Made by a program: the position numbers and the translations under genes
Notes under the pieces: generated by a model
What the model saw: only the letters and a program-made list of their open reading frames with translations
Told to the model about the DNA's origin: nothing
Databases searched by the model: none
DNA from: VRUE01 sp035557635
Lineage (GTDB): Bacteria > Actinomycetota > Thermoleophilia > Solirubrobacterales > 70-9
Assembly (NCBI GenBank): GCA_035557635.1
Contig: DATMDR010000061.1
Location: 48,403 to 112,402, forward strand
Length of the DNA: 64,000 nt
Direction of reading: 5' to 3'
Shown: positions 24,294 to 32,325 of the stretch, piece by piece
How positions within the stretch are numbered: the stretch's first letter is position 1
How the letters are laid out: the number at the start of each line of letters is the position of its first letter

Positions 24294-25899
24294 CCAGCAG
24301 GCCGTTATCTACGCAGCGAAGTCCACCGAGGACAAGCACGGCAGCATCCCCGATCAGCTCGTCAAGAACCGGCGACTGGCCGACAGAGAAGACTGGTCAG
24401 TAGCCGACGAATTTTCGGACGAGGGTTTCTCCGCCTACAGCGGCAATCGAGGGCCGGGCTTGGAGGAAGCCAAGGCGCTCGCAATTGAACTCGCCGAGCT
24501 ACACGGCGAGTGCTTTCTTGTCGCTCTTCACAGCGACCGGGTTGCCCGTGGAGCTGGCGACGCTCCCGGCGCCGCCGATCATCTTGTTGAGGTCGTCGCC
24601 CACTTGCGCCGCCACGGCGTGCGGCTCCGTACGGTCGAGGACGACTTCTTTGCCGACGATCGCATCGGGCTTCTCATGGCCGCAGTCCAGGGACAGCGCA
24701 ACAGCGAGGACAGTCGTCGCAAGTCCGAGTCGGTTAGAGCTGGAATGAAGCGACGCGCAGAGCGCGGCTTGTTCAGCGGCCCGGCTCCTTATGGATATGA
24801 CTACGCGAGCGACGGTAGCGGCCTGGTGATCGTAGATGCCGAGGCCATCGTGGTACGTCGAATCTTCACGGAGTATGTCGCGGGGCGCAGCCTGTCTGGA
24901 ATCGCAGTCGGCTTGCACCGCGACGGAGTCAAGACCAAGAAAGGCTCCCTCTGGCGACAGTCAACGGTCTCAGGCATCGTTCGGAATCACGCCTACATCG
25001 GCAAGGTGACTTACCAGCGCGAAGCTTTCGATGGAGTCCATGAGCCAATCATCGACTCCGAGCTTTGGGAGCAAGCATCGCAGCTCATCGCGGCCACTCC
25101 GACTAAGCGCGGCAGACCCCCGAAGCGGAAGCGCCACCTCTTCACGCACGGATTCCTCCGGTGCGGAACCTGCGGGGAGGCGATGGTCCCGCGTACCCGG
25201 CCGGAAAGCGGCTACGAGTTCTACGAATGCAATGGGCGAAAGCTGCACGACTGCAAAGTCGGCGCAATCAGGAGAACCGACATAGACGAAGGAGTGCTCG
25301 CGCACTTCGAGCAAACGACGCTCGACCTTGAAGCTACGCGCGCGCAGATCGTCGCCGCTATGGATCGCAATGCGACCGAGGTCGAAGCCCTGCAAGTCGC
25401 CGCAGAGCAGGAGGCACAGAAGGCAGCAGCGCGCCTCGCCAAGGTGAAGCACGATTACACCCACGGCGATCTAACGGCTGCCGAGTGGCGCGAACTAAAG
25501 TCAGAGCTTGAGCCCGAAGCCGCCGCCGCCCAGGCCGAGGCAGATCGCCTGAAAGAGCAGGTTGCCGCCGTCAAATCAAGCGCTGCACTCGGCGATGCCG
25601 AATCCGAGGTTCTAGACCAGTTGGCGCAGCTCCGCGCCGCAGTTGCCGGGAAGGTATCGGCAGCAGACAGCATCGAAGCCGTCAGGGCCGTTCTGATGCG
25701 GCTCTTTGACCGATTCATTTTCCATTCCGAGCTTCCCGCAACTGCGCACGTCGAGCTAATCGGCTATCGCTATTGGATCGAGCCAGTGATGAGCGAGCGA
25801 GCCATCGCCGGCTACGACGAGAAGATGAAGCCGGTCCTAGCGCGCCAGCCGCTTGGGCAAGCCAAAAACAATTACGGCGTCGGCTCCCCGCCGCGGTAG
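24277..25899 (+). CDS. Large serine recombinase (integrase)
   Basis: 540 aa from the ATG at 24277, chosen because AGGAGG sits 8 bases upstream; the longer open frame to 23830 is low-complexity. The resolvase domain has Ser16 in IYAAKSTED as nucleophile and the LHSDRVARG helix. A recombinase domain (FSGPAPYGYDY, SLSGIAVGLHRDGVKT) and a zinc ribbon (CGTCGEAMV...CNGRKLHDC) follow, then a coiled coil of about 110 residues. It should catalyse attP x attB recombination and, with a directionality factor, excision. Its stop codon (25897-25899) lies outside the element in host DNA. In the circular form the frame would instead run about 20 codons further, to a TAG at 7312-7314. Confidence 0.93.
   Translation: MQEQRSQQAVIYAAKSTEDKHGSIPDQLVKNRRLADREDWSVADEFSDEGFSAYSGNRGPGLEEAKALAIELAELHGECFLVALHSDRVARGAGDAPGAADHLVEVVAHLRRHGVRLRTVEDDFFADDRIGLLMAAVQGQRNSEDSRRKSESVRAGMKRRAERGLFSGPAPYGYDYASDGSGLVIVDAEAIVVRRIFTEYVAGRSLSGIAVGLHRDGVKTKKGSLWRQSTVSGIVRNHAYIGKVTYQREAFDGVHEPIIDSELWEQASQLIAATPTKRGRPPKRKRHLFTHGFLRCGTCGEAMVPRTRPESGYEFYECNGRKLHDCKVGAIRRTDIDEGVLAHFEQTTLDLEATRAQIVAAMDRNATEVEALQVAAEQEAQKAAARLAKVKHDYTHGDLTAAEWRELKSELEPEAAAAQAEADRLKEQVAAVKSSAALGDAESEVLDQLAQLRAAVAGKVSAADSIEAVRAVLMRLFDRFIFHSELPATAHVELIGYRYWIEPVMSERAIAGYDEKMKPVLARQPLGQAKNNYGVGSPPR
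25886..25892. other. Right attachment site (attR side) of the integrated element
   Basis: CCCCGCC, the partner of CCTCGCC at 7247-7253. To the right the sequence is the TadG-like part of the split host gene; to the left is the integrase 3' end. The dyad arm AAAAACAATTACGG is at 25864-25877. The exact crossover pair cannot be fixed, but CC at 25886-25887 lies at the centre of the reconstructed attP dyad. Confidence 0.7.
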
Positions 25900-26444
25900 A
25901 CCAGCGGCCCGCTGTAGCCGCCCCCGCTCGCCATCTCCGGTACTGCCCCGGGCGCCGAAGCCGTGGCCGGCGCGGCGGCTTCAGCGACCGCCGAAGCTTC
26001 TATCTCGGTGCGGTCGTCACCTACGTCGAGACTGGCGACGATGAGCGCCCGAGCCCGCACCGGAGCGAAGGAGGAACGATCCGGAAAGTCGACCCGCAGC
26101 CGCGCCGGCGCGACGCCGTTCGCCTCCGCAGCCTCCCTCGCCGCGCCGCGCGCTCGCCACAGGTAGAAGGCCTTCGGCAGGTGACGCGGGTTCGGCAGGC
26201 CGTTGGGAAGGGTCGGCGGAGTGAGCAGGCGCGGCAGGTCGTCGCGCATCGAGCGTGCGGCCGAGATCGCAGCCAAATCTGCCGCCCGCTGCACCCGTCC
26301 CTTGCCGGTCACCGCGCCGGCGATGGCTACCAGCGCCAGCGCCCCGGCGAGCAGGACGAAGACGCCGCCCAAGACCAGCAGCAGCGCCTGCCCCTCCTCC
26401 CTGCGCGCGTCCATGCGCCCACCCTGCCCGGGGCGAGTGCACAT
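25889..26444 (-). pseudogene. TadG-like membrane anchor, 5' part of the gene split by the element
   Basis: Frame begins at 26444 (or at 26414, MDARREEG). It has a Tad-type secreted-protein start: REEGQALLLVLGGVFVLLAGALALVA is one TM helix, followed by RVQRAADLAAISAARSMRD, typical of TadE/TadG-like and helicase/secretion-neighbourhood proteins. It ends ASGGGYSGPLVYRG at the element junction; the present stop a few codons later lies in element DNA. Joined to 7253-6438 it makes one 455-codon gene for a membrane-anchored VanY-SLT murein hydrolase. It likely served pilus passage through the wall, given the TadE genes further right. Confidence 0.82.
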
Positions 26445-26476
26445 GTGGCGCGCTGAATCGACCTAAACAGTAAAAA

Positions 26477-27577
26477 ATGCCCAACCAACTGTTAGGTTTC
26501 CCCGCGATGCTAGGCGGCGAGCGCCGATATCGACGGAACATCAGAGCTGGACTGAGCAAAGCGTTCCGCAACGCCGGCGAGATTCCGTTCGACGCAGACC
26601 GCGAGAAGCTGATCGTCTTCTCCGACCTGCACAAGGGCAGCCGCGACGGGGCCGATGATTTCTGGCGATGCGAGCGCGCCTACCACGCCGCCCTCGGCTA
26701 TTACCTTGAGCAGGGACACACCCTGTACGCACTCGGCGACGTCGAGGAGCTCTGGGAGTGCAACCCCGAGGAAGTGCTGAAGGAATACCCCGGCACGTTC
26801 GCCCTCGAGGCGGAGTTCCACCAGCGCGGGCGGTACCGCCGCTTCTGGGGCAACCACGACGACCTCTGGAGCCGACCCGACCAGGTCGGCAAGCACCTCT
26901 CCCCTTTCTACGGCGAGGGTCTGCAGCCGCTGGAGGCGATCAAGCTCCGCGCCTCGTTCGCCGGCGCCGAGGCCGGGACGATCTTCTTCGTCCACGGCCA
27001 CCAGGGCACGCTCTTCAGCGACCGGCACCGGACCGTCGGCCGCCTCGTCGTCCACCACTTGTGGCGACCCCTGCAGCGAACCTTCAAGTGGTCGTCCACC
27101 ACACCAGCCACCGACTCGCACCTGCGCGGCAAGCACGACACGGCGATGTACGAATGGGCTCGGGACCATGACGAGCGGCCGGTGCTGATCGCCGGTCATA
27201 CGCACCATCCGGTCTTCTGGAACGACTGGAAGAAAAGGATCGCCGAGGAACGCGAGCGGATCGAAGAGCTGCGTTGCGCCTGGCGCCCTCGCCCCGGCAA
27301 GCTGGCCAGGGCGAGGGCGACGTTCGAGTACAACCGCGCCACCTGGCGCTGGCCCGGACCGCCGCCGCGGACGATCGAGTCCCCCTGTTACTTCAACACG
27401 GGGTGCTGCGCCTTCGGGGACGGCGACGTGACCGGGATCGAGATCGCCGAGGGTGAGATCCGGCTGGTTCGGTGGCCGGACGACTCCGATCGGCCACGAC
27501 CGAAAGTCCTCGCTTCCGCGACCTTGTCCGAGGTGCTCGAGCGGGTGGCAGGCGCTACAGCGCCGGCAGCGTCGTAG
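26477..27577 (+). CDS. Calcineurin-like metallophosphoesterase
   Basis: 366 aa with all blocks of the calcineurin-like fold: VFSDLHKGS, ALGDVEELWE, FWGNHDD, VHGHQG and AGHTHHP. These supply the His/Asp/Asn ligands of a two-metal centre. There is no signal peptide, so it is cytoplasmic. The family hydrolyses phosphomonoesters or diesters; LpxH-like and other subgroups share these motifs, and the substrate is not clear. It is divergent from the TadG part across a 32-base gap and convergent with the epimerase gene. Confidence 0.88.
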   Translation: MPNQLLGFPAMLGGERRYRRNIRAGLSKAFRNAGEIPFDADREKLIVFSDLHKGSRDGADDFWRCERAYHAALGYYLEQGHTLYALGDVEELWECNPEEVLKEYPGTFALEAEFHQRGRYRRFWGNHDDLWSRPDQVGKHLSPFYGEGLQPLEAIKLRASFAGAEAGTIFFVHGHQGTLFSDRHRTVGRLVVHHLWRPLQRTFKWSSTTPATDSHLRGKHDTAMYEWARDHDERPVLIAGHTHHPVFWNDWKKRIAEERERIEELRCAWRPRPGKLARARATFEYNRATWRWPGPPPRTIESPCYFNTGCCAFGDGDVTGIEIAEGEIRLVRWPDDSDRPRPKVLASATLSEVLERVAGATAPAAS

Positions 27578-27586
27578 ACGCCGGCC

Positions 27587-28588
27587 TCACCGCGCCCGCA
27601 CCGACGCGACGGTTTCGCGCAGCGTCCCGCGAGCGTCGTGGTGCGGCATCCAGTGCAGCTCGCCGCGCGCCTTCGCGGTGTCCATTAGGACCGGGCGGCG
27701 GACCGCCTCGATCCAGGCCGCCTCATCAGGCAGGAACGGCATCAGCGCCACCGCCTCGGCGGCGGCGCCGACCGCCAGTTGCGAGGCGGGAACCGGCACT
27801 GCGTGCCAGCCGAGCTCGTGGGCGAGGTCGGAGATCGTCAGCCGCCCCGGGCCCGCCAGGTTGTAGACGCCGGGATCGCCGTGCCCCAGGACGGCGGCGC
27901 AGAGCGCCGTGGCGACGTCGTCGTGGTGGACGAGTTGGAAGGGCACGCCGGGGTCCGGCAGGACAGGACGCAGCTCCGGCACCTTGCCGAGCGCCCAGCG
28001 CAGCGGGCTGGGGATGCGCTGCCCCATGGCCAGCAGGGGGATCACGTCTAGCAGCATCGTCGCCTGCGGGCCGGCGACGATGCAGGGGCGAAAGACGTAG
28101 GCGTCGGTGGCGGAGCCGTCGAGCGCCTCCGCCAGCTCCTCCTCGACCGCGGCCTTGTGCGCCGAGTAGGGGTGCCGCGCGGTCCCCTGCACCGGCTCGT
28201 CCTCGCTGAGCAGCTCGGGCATGCCACGGCGGAAGCCGTAGGCGGCGACCGACGAGGTGTAGACGAGGCGCTTGGCACCCGCCGCCGCGGTGGCCTCGAA
28301 GACGTTGCGCGAGCCGCGCAGGTTGATCTCGCGGCTCTCGTCGCCGCCGGCGACGATCACGAAGGCGAGGTGGACGACCACATCGGCCTCGTCGACCAGG
28401 TCCTCGACCGCCTCGCGATCGAGGACGTCGCCGCGCCGGTACTCGGTCTTCTCCCAGCCCTGCCCGGCGAGGTCGAATGGGCGCCGGGCCATCCCGATCA
28501 CCCGATCCACTTCCGGCAGCCGCTCGAGCGCCGAGATGAAGGCCTTGCCGATCTCCCCGGTGGGGCCGGTGACTGCGACGGTCAGCAC
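27587..28588 (-). CDS. NAD-dependent epimerase/dehydratase (extended SDR)
   Basis: 333 aa. N-terminal dinucleotide motif VAVTGPTGEIGKAF (GxxGxxG), DADVVVHLAFV after the fourth strand, catalytic Ser in VYTSSVAAYG and the Tyr-x3-Lys pair in HPYSAHKAAVEE. RPCIVAGPQAT and the C-terminal substrate half are typical of extended SDRs of the UDP-glucose 4-epimerase superfamily. Substrate unknown. Its start overlaps the end of the upstream vapC-like gene by 7 bases. Confidence 0.88.
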   Translation of the reverse strand: MLTVAVTGPTGEIGKAFISALERLPEVDRVIGMARRPFDLAGQGWEKTEYRRGDVLDREAVEDLVDEADVVVHLAFVIVAGGDESREINLRGSRNVFEATAAAGAKRLVYTSSVAAYGFRRGMPELLSEDEPVQGTARHPYSAHKAAVEEELAEALDGSATDAYVFRPCIVAGPQATMLLDVIPLLAMGQRIPSPLRWALGKVPELRPVLPDPGVPFQLVHHDDVATALCAAVLGHGDPGVYNLAGPGRLTISDLAHELGWHAVPVPASQLAVGAAAEAVALMPFLPDEAAWIEAVRRPVLMDTAKARGELHWMPHHDARGTLRETVASVRAR

Positions 28589-28983
28589 ACGACGATCTCT
28601 ATCAAGTCCTCGAGTCCGCGGAGGTCCTTGGCGTTGCGGGCGTAGAGAGGGAGCTCGTTTGCCAAGGCGGTTGCGGCGATCATCAGGTCGACGATGCGAG
28701 CACCGCGTGCCCTACGGCCCGCCGCCGTCACCGCTGCATAGACCTGGCTGTGCGCGCGAGCGCAGCGTGAGTCAAAGAACAGCGTCTCAACACCTGCCTC
28801 GAAGATCTGCAGGCGTCGCTCCCGGCGGGCTCGCTCGATGTCATCCGAAGCGGCAAGCGGGCCGACGGTGAGCTCGGCCAGCGTCAGGGTCGAGATGGCC
28901 GCCTCTTCGGGAATTTGGTCGGGATCGATCTCTCCGAGGGCGATGACGACGGACGTATCGAGCAGGCCCCGATCGTCGGACAG
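28582..28983 (-). CDS. VapC-like PIN-domain toxin
   Basis: About 133 aa. PIN acidic residues are visible: LLDTSVVIALGEID (first Asp), STLTLAELTVG (Glu) and ARIVDLMIAATALANEL (Asp), ending YARNAKDLRG. It should be an RNase toxin neutralised by the upstream antitoxin. No ATG, GTG or TTG lies between the antitoxin stop and the first PIN strand; a CTG at 28983-28981 directly after the antitoxin stop is the likeliest start, so translation would depend on reinitiation. This could keep toxin below antitoxin level. Confidence 0.78.
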   Translation of the reverse strand: MSDDRGLLDTSVVIALGEIDPDQIPEEAAISTLTLAELTVGPLAASDDIERARRERRLQIFEAGVETLFFDSRCARAHSQVYAAVTAAGRRARGARIVDLMIAATALANELPLYARNAKDLRGLEDLIEIVVC

Positions 28984-28984
28984 C

Positions 28985-29245
28985 TCAGTAGCGAGGCGTA
29001 GGGTCCTGGTCGACGAAAGCGTCGATATCTGCGCGGAACTTCTCGTAGTCGATGTGCGGCGCGCCCTCGAAGAGGACGAGGAGCTCCTCCTTCGGGATGA
29101 ACTTCCGCTTGCGGCGCTGGATCGGCAGCAGTTCACCGACTGGCTTGCCGTCGCGAGTGATGACGAAGTCCTCCCCGTCATCGAGGGCGCGCATGACCTC
29201 ACCACTCTTGTTGCGCAGTTCGCGCTGAGTCAGTTTCCGAGTCAT
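28985..29245 (-). CDS. Phd/YefM-type antitoxin
   Basis: 86 aa from MTRKLTQRELRNKSGEVM, the Phd fold start (an open extension to 29338 is not needed). DGEDFVITRDGKPVGELLPI is the second conserved block. The C-terminal 40 residues are charged and would wrap the PIN toxin. The toxin frame begins within four bases of the stop, so the two genes form a standard module. It is inserted inside the Tad-like region. Confidence 0.85.
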   Translation of the reverse strand: MTRKLTQRELRNKSGEVMRALDDGEDFVITRDGKPVGELLPIQRRKRKFIPKEELLVLFEGAPHIDYEKFRADIDAFVDQDPTPRY

Positions 29246-29849
29246 CTGAGCCACCGTAGCATTCGTGTTTGTTGACGACAAGACATTTCGCACAGTACTT
29301 CGGAAGCCCACCATGCGTGGGCGTCGGCAACACCCCAAACAGCGCTCGACGCGCCGGGACCCAGGCCAGCGGTCGCTTGAGGACCGCTACGCGAAGGCCT
29401 CGTTCGAGCAGGTCGCGAACGGCCAGCCCGGTCAGGGGGCGGTCGCTGGCGAGATCGGCCCTGAGCAATGCGCCGGTTGCCTCGATGCGAGGCTCGGCCA
29501 GCGTCGGCTGCAGCAGCGCCGGCGGCAGGTGGACGACCGCGATGGACTCGCGGACGAGCGGCAGCGCCGCCGGCAGTCGCTCGAGGCCTTCCTCGCCGGC
29601 AGGAAGCGTCAAGTGGCAGGTCTGACCGCGCGAGGCCGCGCGCGTCTCCGGCATGTGGACGGCAAGCCGCTCCTCGAGCCCGCGTGCTCCCGTCGATGCG
29701 ACCAGGGTGGGGCGCGGCGGACGCCCACCGACATCGACCAGGAGGCCCGGCAGGTCCGGCTCCGAGCCGGCGCAGGCGAGTGCCGCCGCAGCCGCCTTCG
29801 AGCCGCTCGCCTCCCCAATCCAGGTGACCAGAACCACCGTTCCGTTCAC
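29199..29849 (-). CDS. Tad-locus hypothetical protein, 3' end replaced
   Basis: 216 aa of unknown function, overlapping the TadE-like gene by 4 bases (ATGA), so originally part of that operon. It begins with a beta-strand start MNGTVVLVTWIGEASG and contains LTLPAGEEGLERLPAALPLV and RALFGVLPTPTHGGLP. This order fits a hypothetical protein often found between TadE and TadG genes in related actinobacteria. After GGLP the last 30 residues turn Cys/Ser/Asp-rich and overlap the antitoxin start, suggesting insertion of the toxin-antitoxin pair removed the original end. Confidence 0.5.
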   Translation of the reverse strand: MNGTVVLVTWIGEASGSKAAAAALACAGSEPDLPGLLVDVGGRPPRPTLVASTGARGLEERLAVHMPETRAASRGQTCHLTLPAGEEGLERLPAALPLVRESIAVVHLPPALLQPTLAEPRIEATGALLRADLASDRPLTGLAVRDLLERGLRVAVLKRPLAWVPARRALFGVLPTPTHGGLPKYCAKCLVVNKHECYGGSDDSETDSARTAQQEW

Positions 29850-30178
29850 TTCGCCGGCCTCGCGAACGCGGAGCTAGTCACGGCAAGCCGCTCGGCGATG
29901 CCCGGCAGAGGAGACGGCGGGCGCAGGCGAACCGTGACCCGTCCGCCACTGACCGAGAGGCCGATCTCGTCCTCCGCCCACTCCGGCAACGCGGCACGGA
30001 CAGCCTCCCTCGCGGGCTCGCCCGATGCCAGCGCCAGCGCTCCCGCCTCGGCGGCGCCGTCGGCCAGGGTCAACGCATACCCAGCGGCGAGCAGTTGCAG
30101 CGCGATCAGGCCGGCGAGCAGCAGCGCCGGCAATCCCGCGATCAGCTCGACCGTCGCCTGTCCCGACTCGCTACTCAT
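29846..30178 (-). CDS. TadE-like pilus assembly protein
   Basis: 110 aa: ESGQATVELIAGLPALLLAGLIALQ, the TadE start with the Glu at position +5-like spacing before one TM helix, then a small extracytoplasmic domain. TadE-like minor pilins help assemble Flp/Tad pili. It overlaps the next upstream TadE-like gene by 8 bases. The ATPase and platform genes tadA, tadB and tadC are not in this window to the right, so the locus is either split or partly lost. Confidence 0.8.
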   Translation of the reverse strand: MSSESGQATVELIAGLPALLLAGLIALQLLAAGYALTLADGAAEAGALALASGEPAREAVRAALPEWAEDEIGLSVSGGRVTVRLRPPSPLPGIAERLAVTSSAFARPAK

Positions 30179-30527
30179 CGCCCTCCCCCAGCCCGGTCTC
30201 CGCCCCGACCGTCACTCGGGGCAGCACCGGCAGCAGGCGCGGGATCGCCACCCGCACCGTGACTGCGCCCTCATCGCTCACCTTCGCCCCGGAGCGCAGC
30301 GGCGGCGGCAGCGCCCGCCGCGCCGCCGCCGCCGCGTCCCTACCGACGAGCGCGGCTCGCGCGCCCGCCCGCGCCGCGACTCCCGCCGACCACAGGGCCT
30401 GCCCGGCGAGCGCCAGCTGTGCCGCCACCAGGAACGCCAGCAGCAGGAAGGGAACGACCGCGATCAGCTCGACCGAGGCGGTCCCCTCCTCCCTGTGGCC
30501 TGCGCTGCTGGCGGTCCGTGGCGGCAC
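30171..30527 (-). CDS. TadE-like pilus assembly protein
   Basis: 118 aa. EEGTASVELIAVVPFLLLAFLVAAQ forms the TadE signature and TM helix; AARAGARAALVGRDAAAAARRAL and a beta-rich C-terminus follow. It is the first gene of a short minus-strand operon with the second TadE-like gene and the hypothetical. The stretch between it and the next gene (30528-30601) carries no obvious promoter. Confidence 0.8.
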   Translation of the reverse strand: MPPRTASSAGHREEGTASVELIAVVPFLLLAFLVAAQLALAGQALWSAGVAARAGARAALVGRDAAAAARRALPPPLRSGAKVSDEGAVTVRVAIPRLLPVLPRVTVGAETGLGEGDE

Positions 30528-30601
30528 GCCGTGACCGTCGCAGCCACCGGCGCACGCGTGGTGCGCTCAAACGAACTATTCAGTCACAACTCTGTGCGAA
30601 C

Positions 30602-30952
30602 TCAGTAGGTGTTGGCCTCGACCCAGATGCGCCAGATCGCCGCGATCGAAGCGCCGAGCAGCATCAGCCAGGCCAGGGTGCCGAGCCCGGTCGCAAAGAG
30701 CTCATCGGAGCCGGCGATCAGCAGCGCGATCATCCCCAGCGCTCCGTAAAGGATCGCCCGCCGTCCGTCGCTCAGAGTCGCCAGCGTCAGCTGGTTCTGG
30801 CGGCTCAGCACGTAAACGGTCCAGGCGATCGCGGTCAGGAACGCCATCGTGATCGCGGTCAGCAAGGCATCGGCGGCGTTGCCCCCGCCGGGGACGAAGG
30901 CGACCACCAGCGCCAGGGCCATGACTATCGCGACGTTGCGCAGCGTGCGCAC
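30602..30952 (-). CDS. Four-TM small membrane protein
   Basis: 116 aa with about four hydrophobic helices (starting NVAIVMALALVVAFV, then LTAITMAFLTAIAWTVYVL, LYGALGMIALLIAG, LGTLAWLMLLGASIAAIWRI). No family recognised. It lies 23 bases beyond the end of the small protein that follows pit, same strand, and may be the tail of the ppk-pit operon. Confidence 0.65.
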   Translation of the reverse strand: MRTLRNVAIVMALALVVAFVPGGGNAADALLTAITMAFLTAIAWTVYVLSRQNQLTLATLSDGRRAILYGALGMIALLIAGSDELFATGLGTLAWLMLLGASIAAIWRIWVEANTY

Positions 30953-30975
30953 AGCGTGATTGTACGAGGGCGCCG

Positions 30976-31215
30976 CTAGCCGCCGGTCATCACGACGAGG
31001 CCAACGGCGACGGCGCCGAAGGTCGCCGCCAGCGCGACGAGCCCAACGGTCGCCGCGGCCGCGGCGGCGGCGGGCCGCTCGCTGCGACTGAGCTCGATGA
31101 AGCGGGCCGCCCCCCAGATCGCCACCGAGAAGATGACCGTGACGCCGATGCCCGCGATCACGGAGGCTGCCACCGTCTGCAGCAGCTCGCTGGTCTCGAC
31201 CACGACGGCCATCAT
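30976..31215 (-). CDS. Small two-TM protein following pit
   Basis: 79 aa starting two bases after the pit stop, so it is almost certainly translated from the same message. Two hydrophobic helices (about 12-35 and 50-75) flank a charged linker FIELSRSERP. No family recognised. A role with the Pit permease is possible from position only. Confidence 0.6.
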   Translation of the reverse strand: MMAVVVETSELLQTVAASVIAGIGVTVIFSVAIWGAARFIELSRSERPAAAAAAATVGLVALAATFGAVAVGLVVMTGG

Positions 31216-31217
31216 CG

Positions 31218-32315
31218 TCAACTCGCCGGGAGCGGCGATCCCTGCTGCGAGCGGCGAGCGAACAGCGCCGCGCTGGCTGCCAGCGCGGCGATGCTGACGA
31301 CCACCGGCCCGACGGCGCCGCTGCCGAAGATCTCGGTCACCGCGTACGTGATGCCCCCGAACGCCGCCGCCGCCGGCAGGGTCAGCAGCCAGGCCACCAT
31401 GATGTTCCCGGCAACCCCCCAGCGCACCGCCGAGAGCCGCTTGCCCGCGCCGGCCCCCATCACGCCGCCGTTGATCACGTGGGTGGTCGAGAGCGGGAAG
31501 CCGAAGTGGGTGGAGGAGAGGATCACCGCGGCCCCGGCGCCCTGGGCCGAGAACCCCTGGGCGGCGTCCATCTTGATGATCCGCGTGCCGGTGGTGCGGA
31601 TGATCCGCCAGCCGCCGCTGTAGGTGCCGAGCGCGATCGCGGTCGCCGCCGAGACGATCACCCAGAAGGGCGGGTCGGCGTCCGCCCCGAGGCTGCCGTT
31701 GGCGATCAACGCCAGGGTGATCACCCCCATCGTCTTCTGGGCGTCGTTGGTGCCATGGGCAAGGGCCAGCAGGCCGCCGGAGACGAGCTGCCCGTAGCGG
31801 AAGCCGCGGGTCACCGTGCCTGGCCGCTGCCGGCCAACGATCCGGTAGACGATGCCGATCGCGATGCCGGCGACCGTGAAGGCGAGCAGCGGCGCGACGA
31901 TCGCCGGGATCAGCACCTTGCCGATCACCCCGTCGGCGAGCACCGCGTCGAAGCCTGCCGCGACCACGGCCGAGCCGACGACGCCACCGATCAACGCGTG
32001 CGAGGAGCTGGAAGGCAGAGCGAACCACCAAGTGATCAGGTTCCAGGCGATCGCCCCGATCAGCCCGGCGAAAACGACGGTCGGGGTGATCACCCCGGCA
32101 TCGACGACGTCGTTGGCGACGGTCGCAGCGACCGAGATGGAGATGAAAGCGCCGGCGAAGTTGAGCAGCGCCGCGATCGTGATCGCCGTCCGCGGCTTGG
32201 CTGCGCGGGTCGAGATCGAGGTGGCGACCACGTTGGCGGTGTCGTGGAAGCCGTTGGTGAAGTCGAAGGCGAGCGCCGTAGCGACGACGATCACCATGAT
32301 CACGTCCGAGCTCAT
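31218..32315 (-). CDS. pit: Low-affinity inorganic phosphate permease (PiT family)
   Basis: 365 aa with the two inverted PiT signature repeats: FTNGFHDTANVVATSI near the N-terminus and LAHGTNDAQKTMGVI in the second half, plus WFALPSSSSHALIGG and FPLSTTHVINGGVMG. About ten TM helices. PiT carriers import metal phosphate by proton or cation symport. It follows a DUF47 gene by 10 bases, the standard Pit accessory arrangement. It ends the ppk1-DUF47-pit run and probably shares its promoter. Confidence 0.93.
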   Translation of the reverse strand: MSSDVIMVIVVATALAFDFTNGFHDTANVVATSISTRAAKPRTAITIAALLNFAGAFISISVAATVANDVVDAGVITPTVVFAGLIGAIAWNLITWWFALPSSSSHALIGGVVGSAVVAAGFDAVLADGVIGKVLIPAIVAPLLAFTVAGIAIGIVYRIVGRQRPGTVTRGFRYGQLVSGGLLALAHGTNDAQKTMGVITLALIANGSLGADADPPFWVIVSAATAIALGTYSGGWRIIRTTGTRIIKMDAAQGFSAQGAGAAVILSSTHFGFPLSTTHVINGGVMGAGAGKRLSAVRWGVAGNIMVAWLLTLPAAAAFGGITYAVTEIFGSGAVGPVVVSIAALAASAALFARRSQQGSPLPAS

Positions 32316-32325
32316 TGGGTGACCG

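Larger units (their letters stand above)
7247..25892. mobile_element. Integrative mobilizable element (about 18.6 kb) with serine integrase, MobF relaxase, RHS and CBASS
   Basis: Bounded by a 7-base near-identity inside a split host gene. The large serine integrase lies at the right end and reads outward into the target. Contents from left: small membrane protein, LppX-like fragment, RHS protein, two winged-helix regulators, methyltransferase, MobF relaxase, small TM protein, CD-NTase/E2/TM cassette and a small gene overlapping the integrase start. There are no coupling protein or secretion genes, so transfer would need a helper. Composition is mixed (RHS region lower in GC, relaxase high), implying assembly from several sources. 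Confidence 0.8.

Noticed and set aside
29265..30608. 447-codon plus-strand frame opposite the TadE-like genes
   Set aside because: Low complexity; the minus strand holds coupled TadE-like genes with clear TM signatures.
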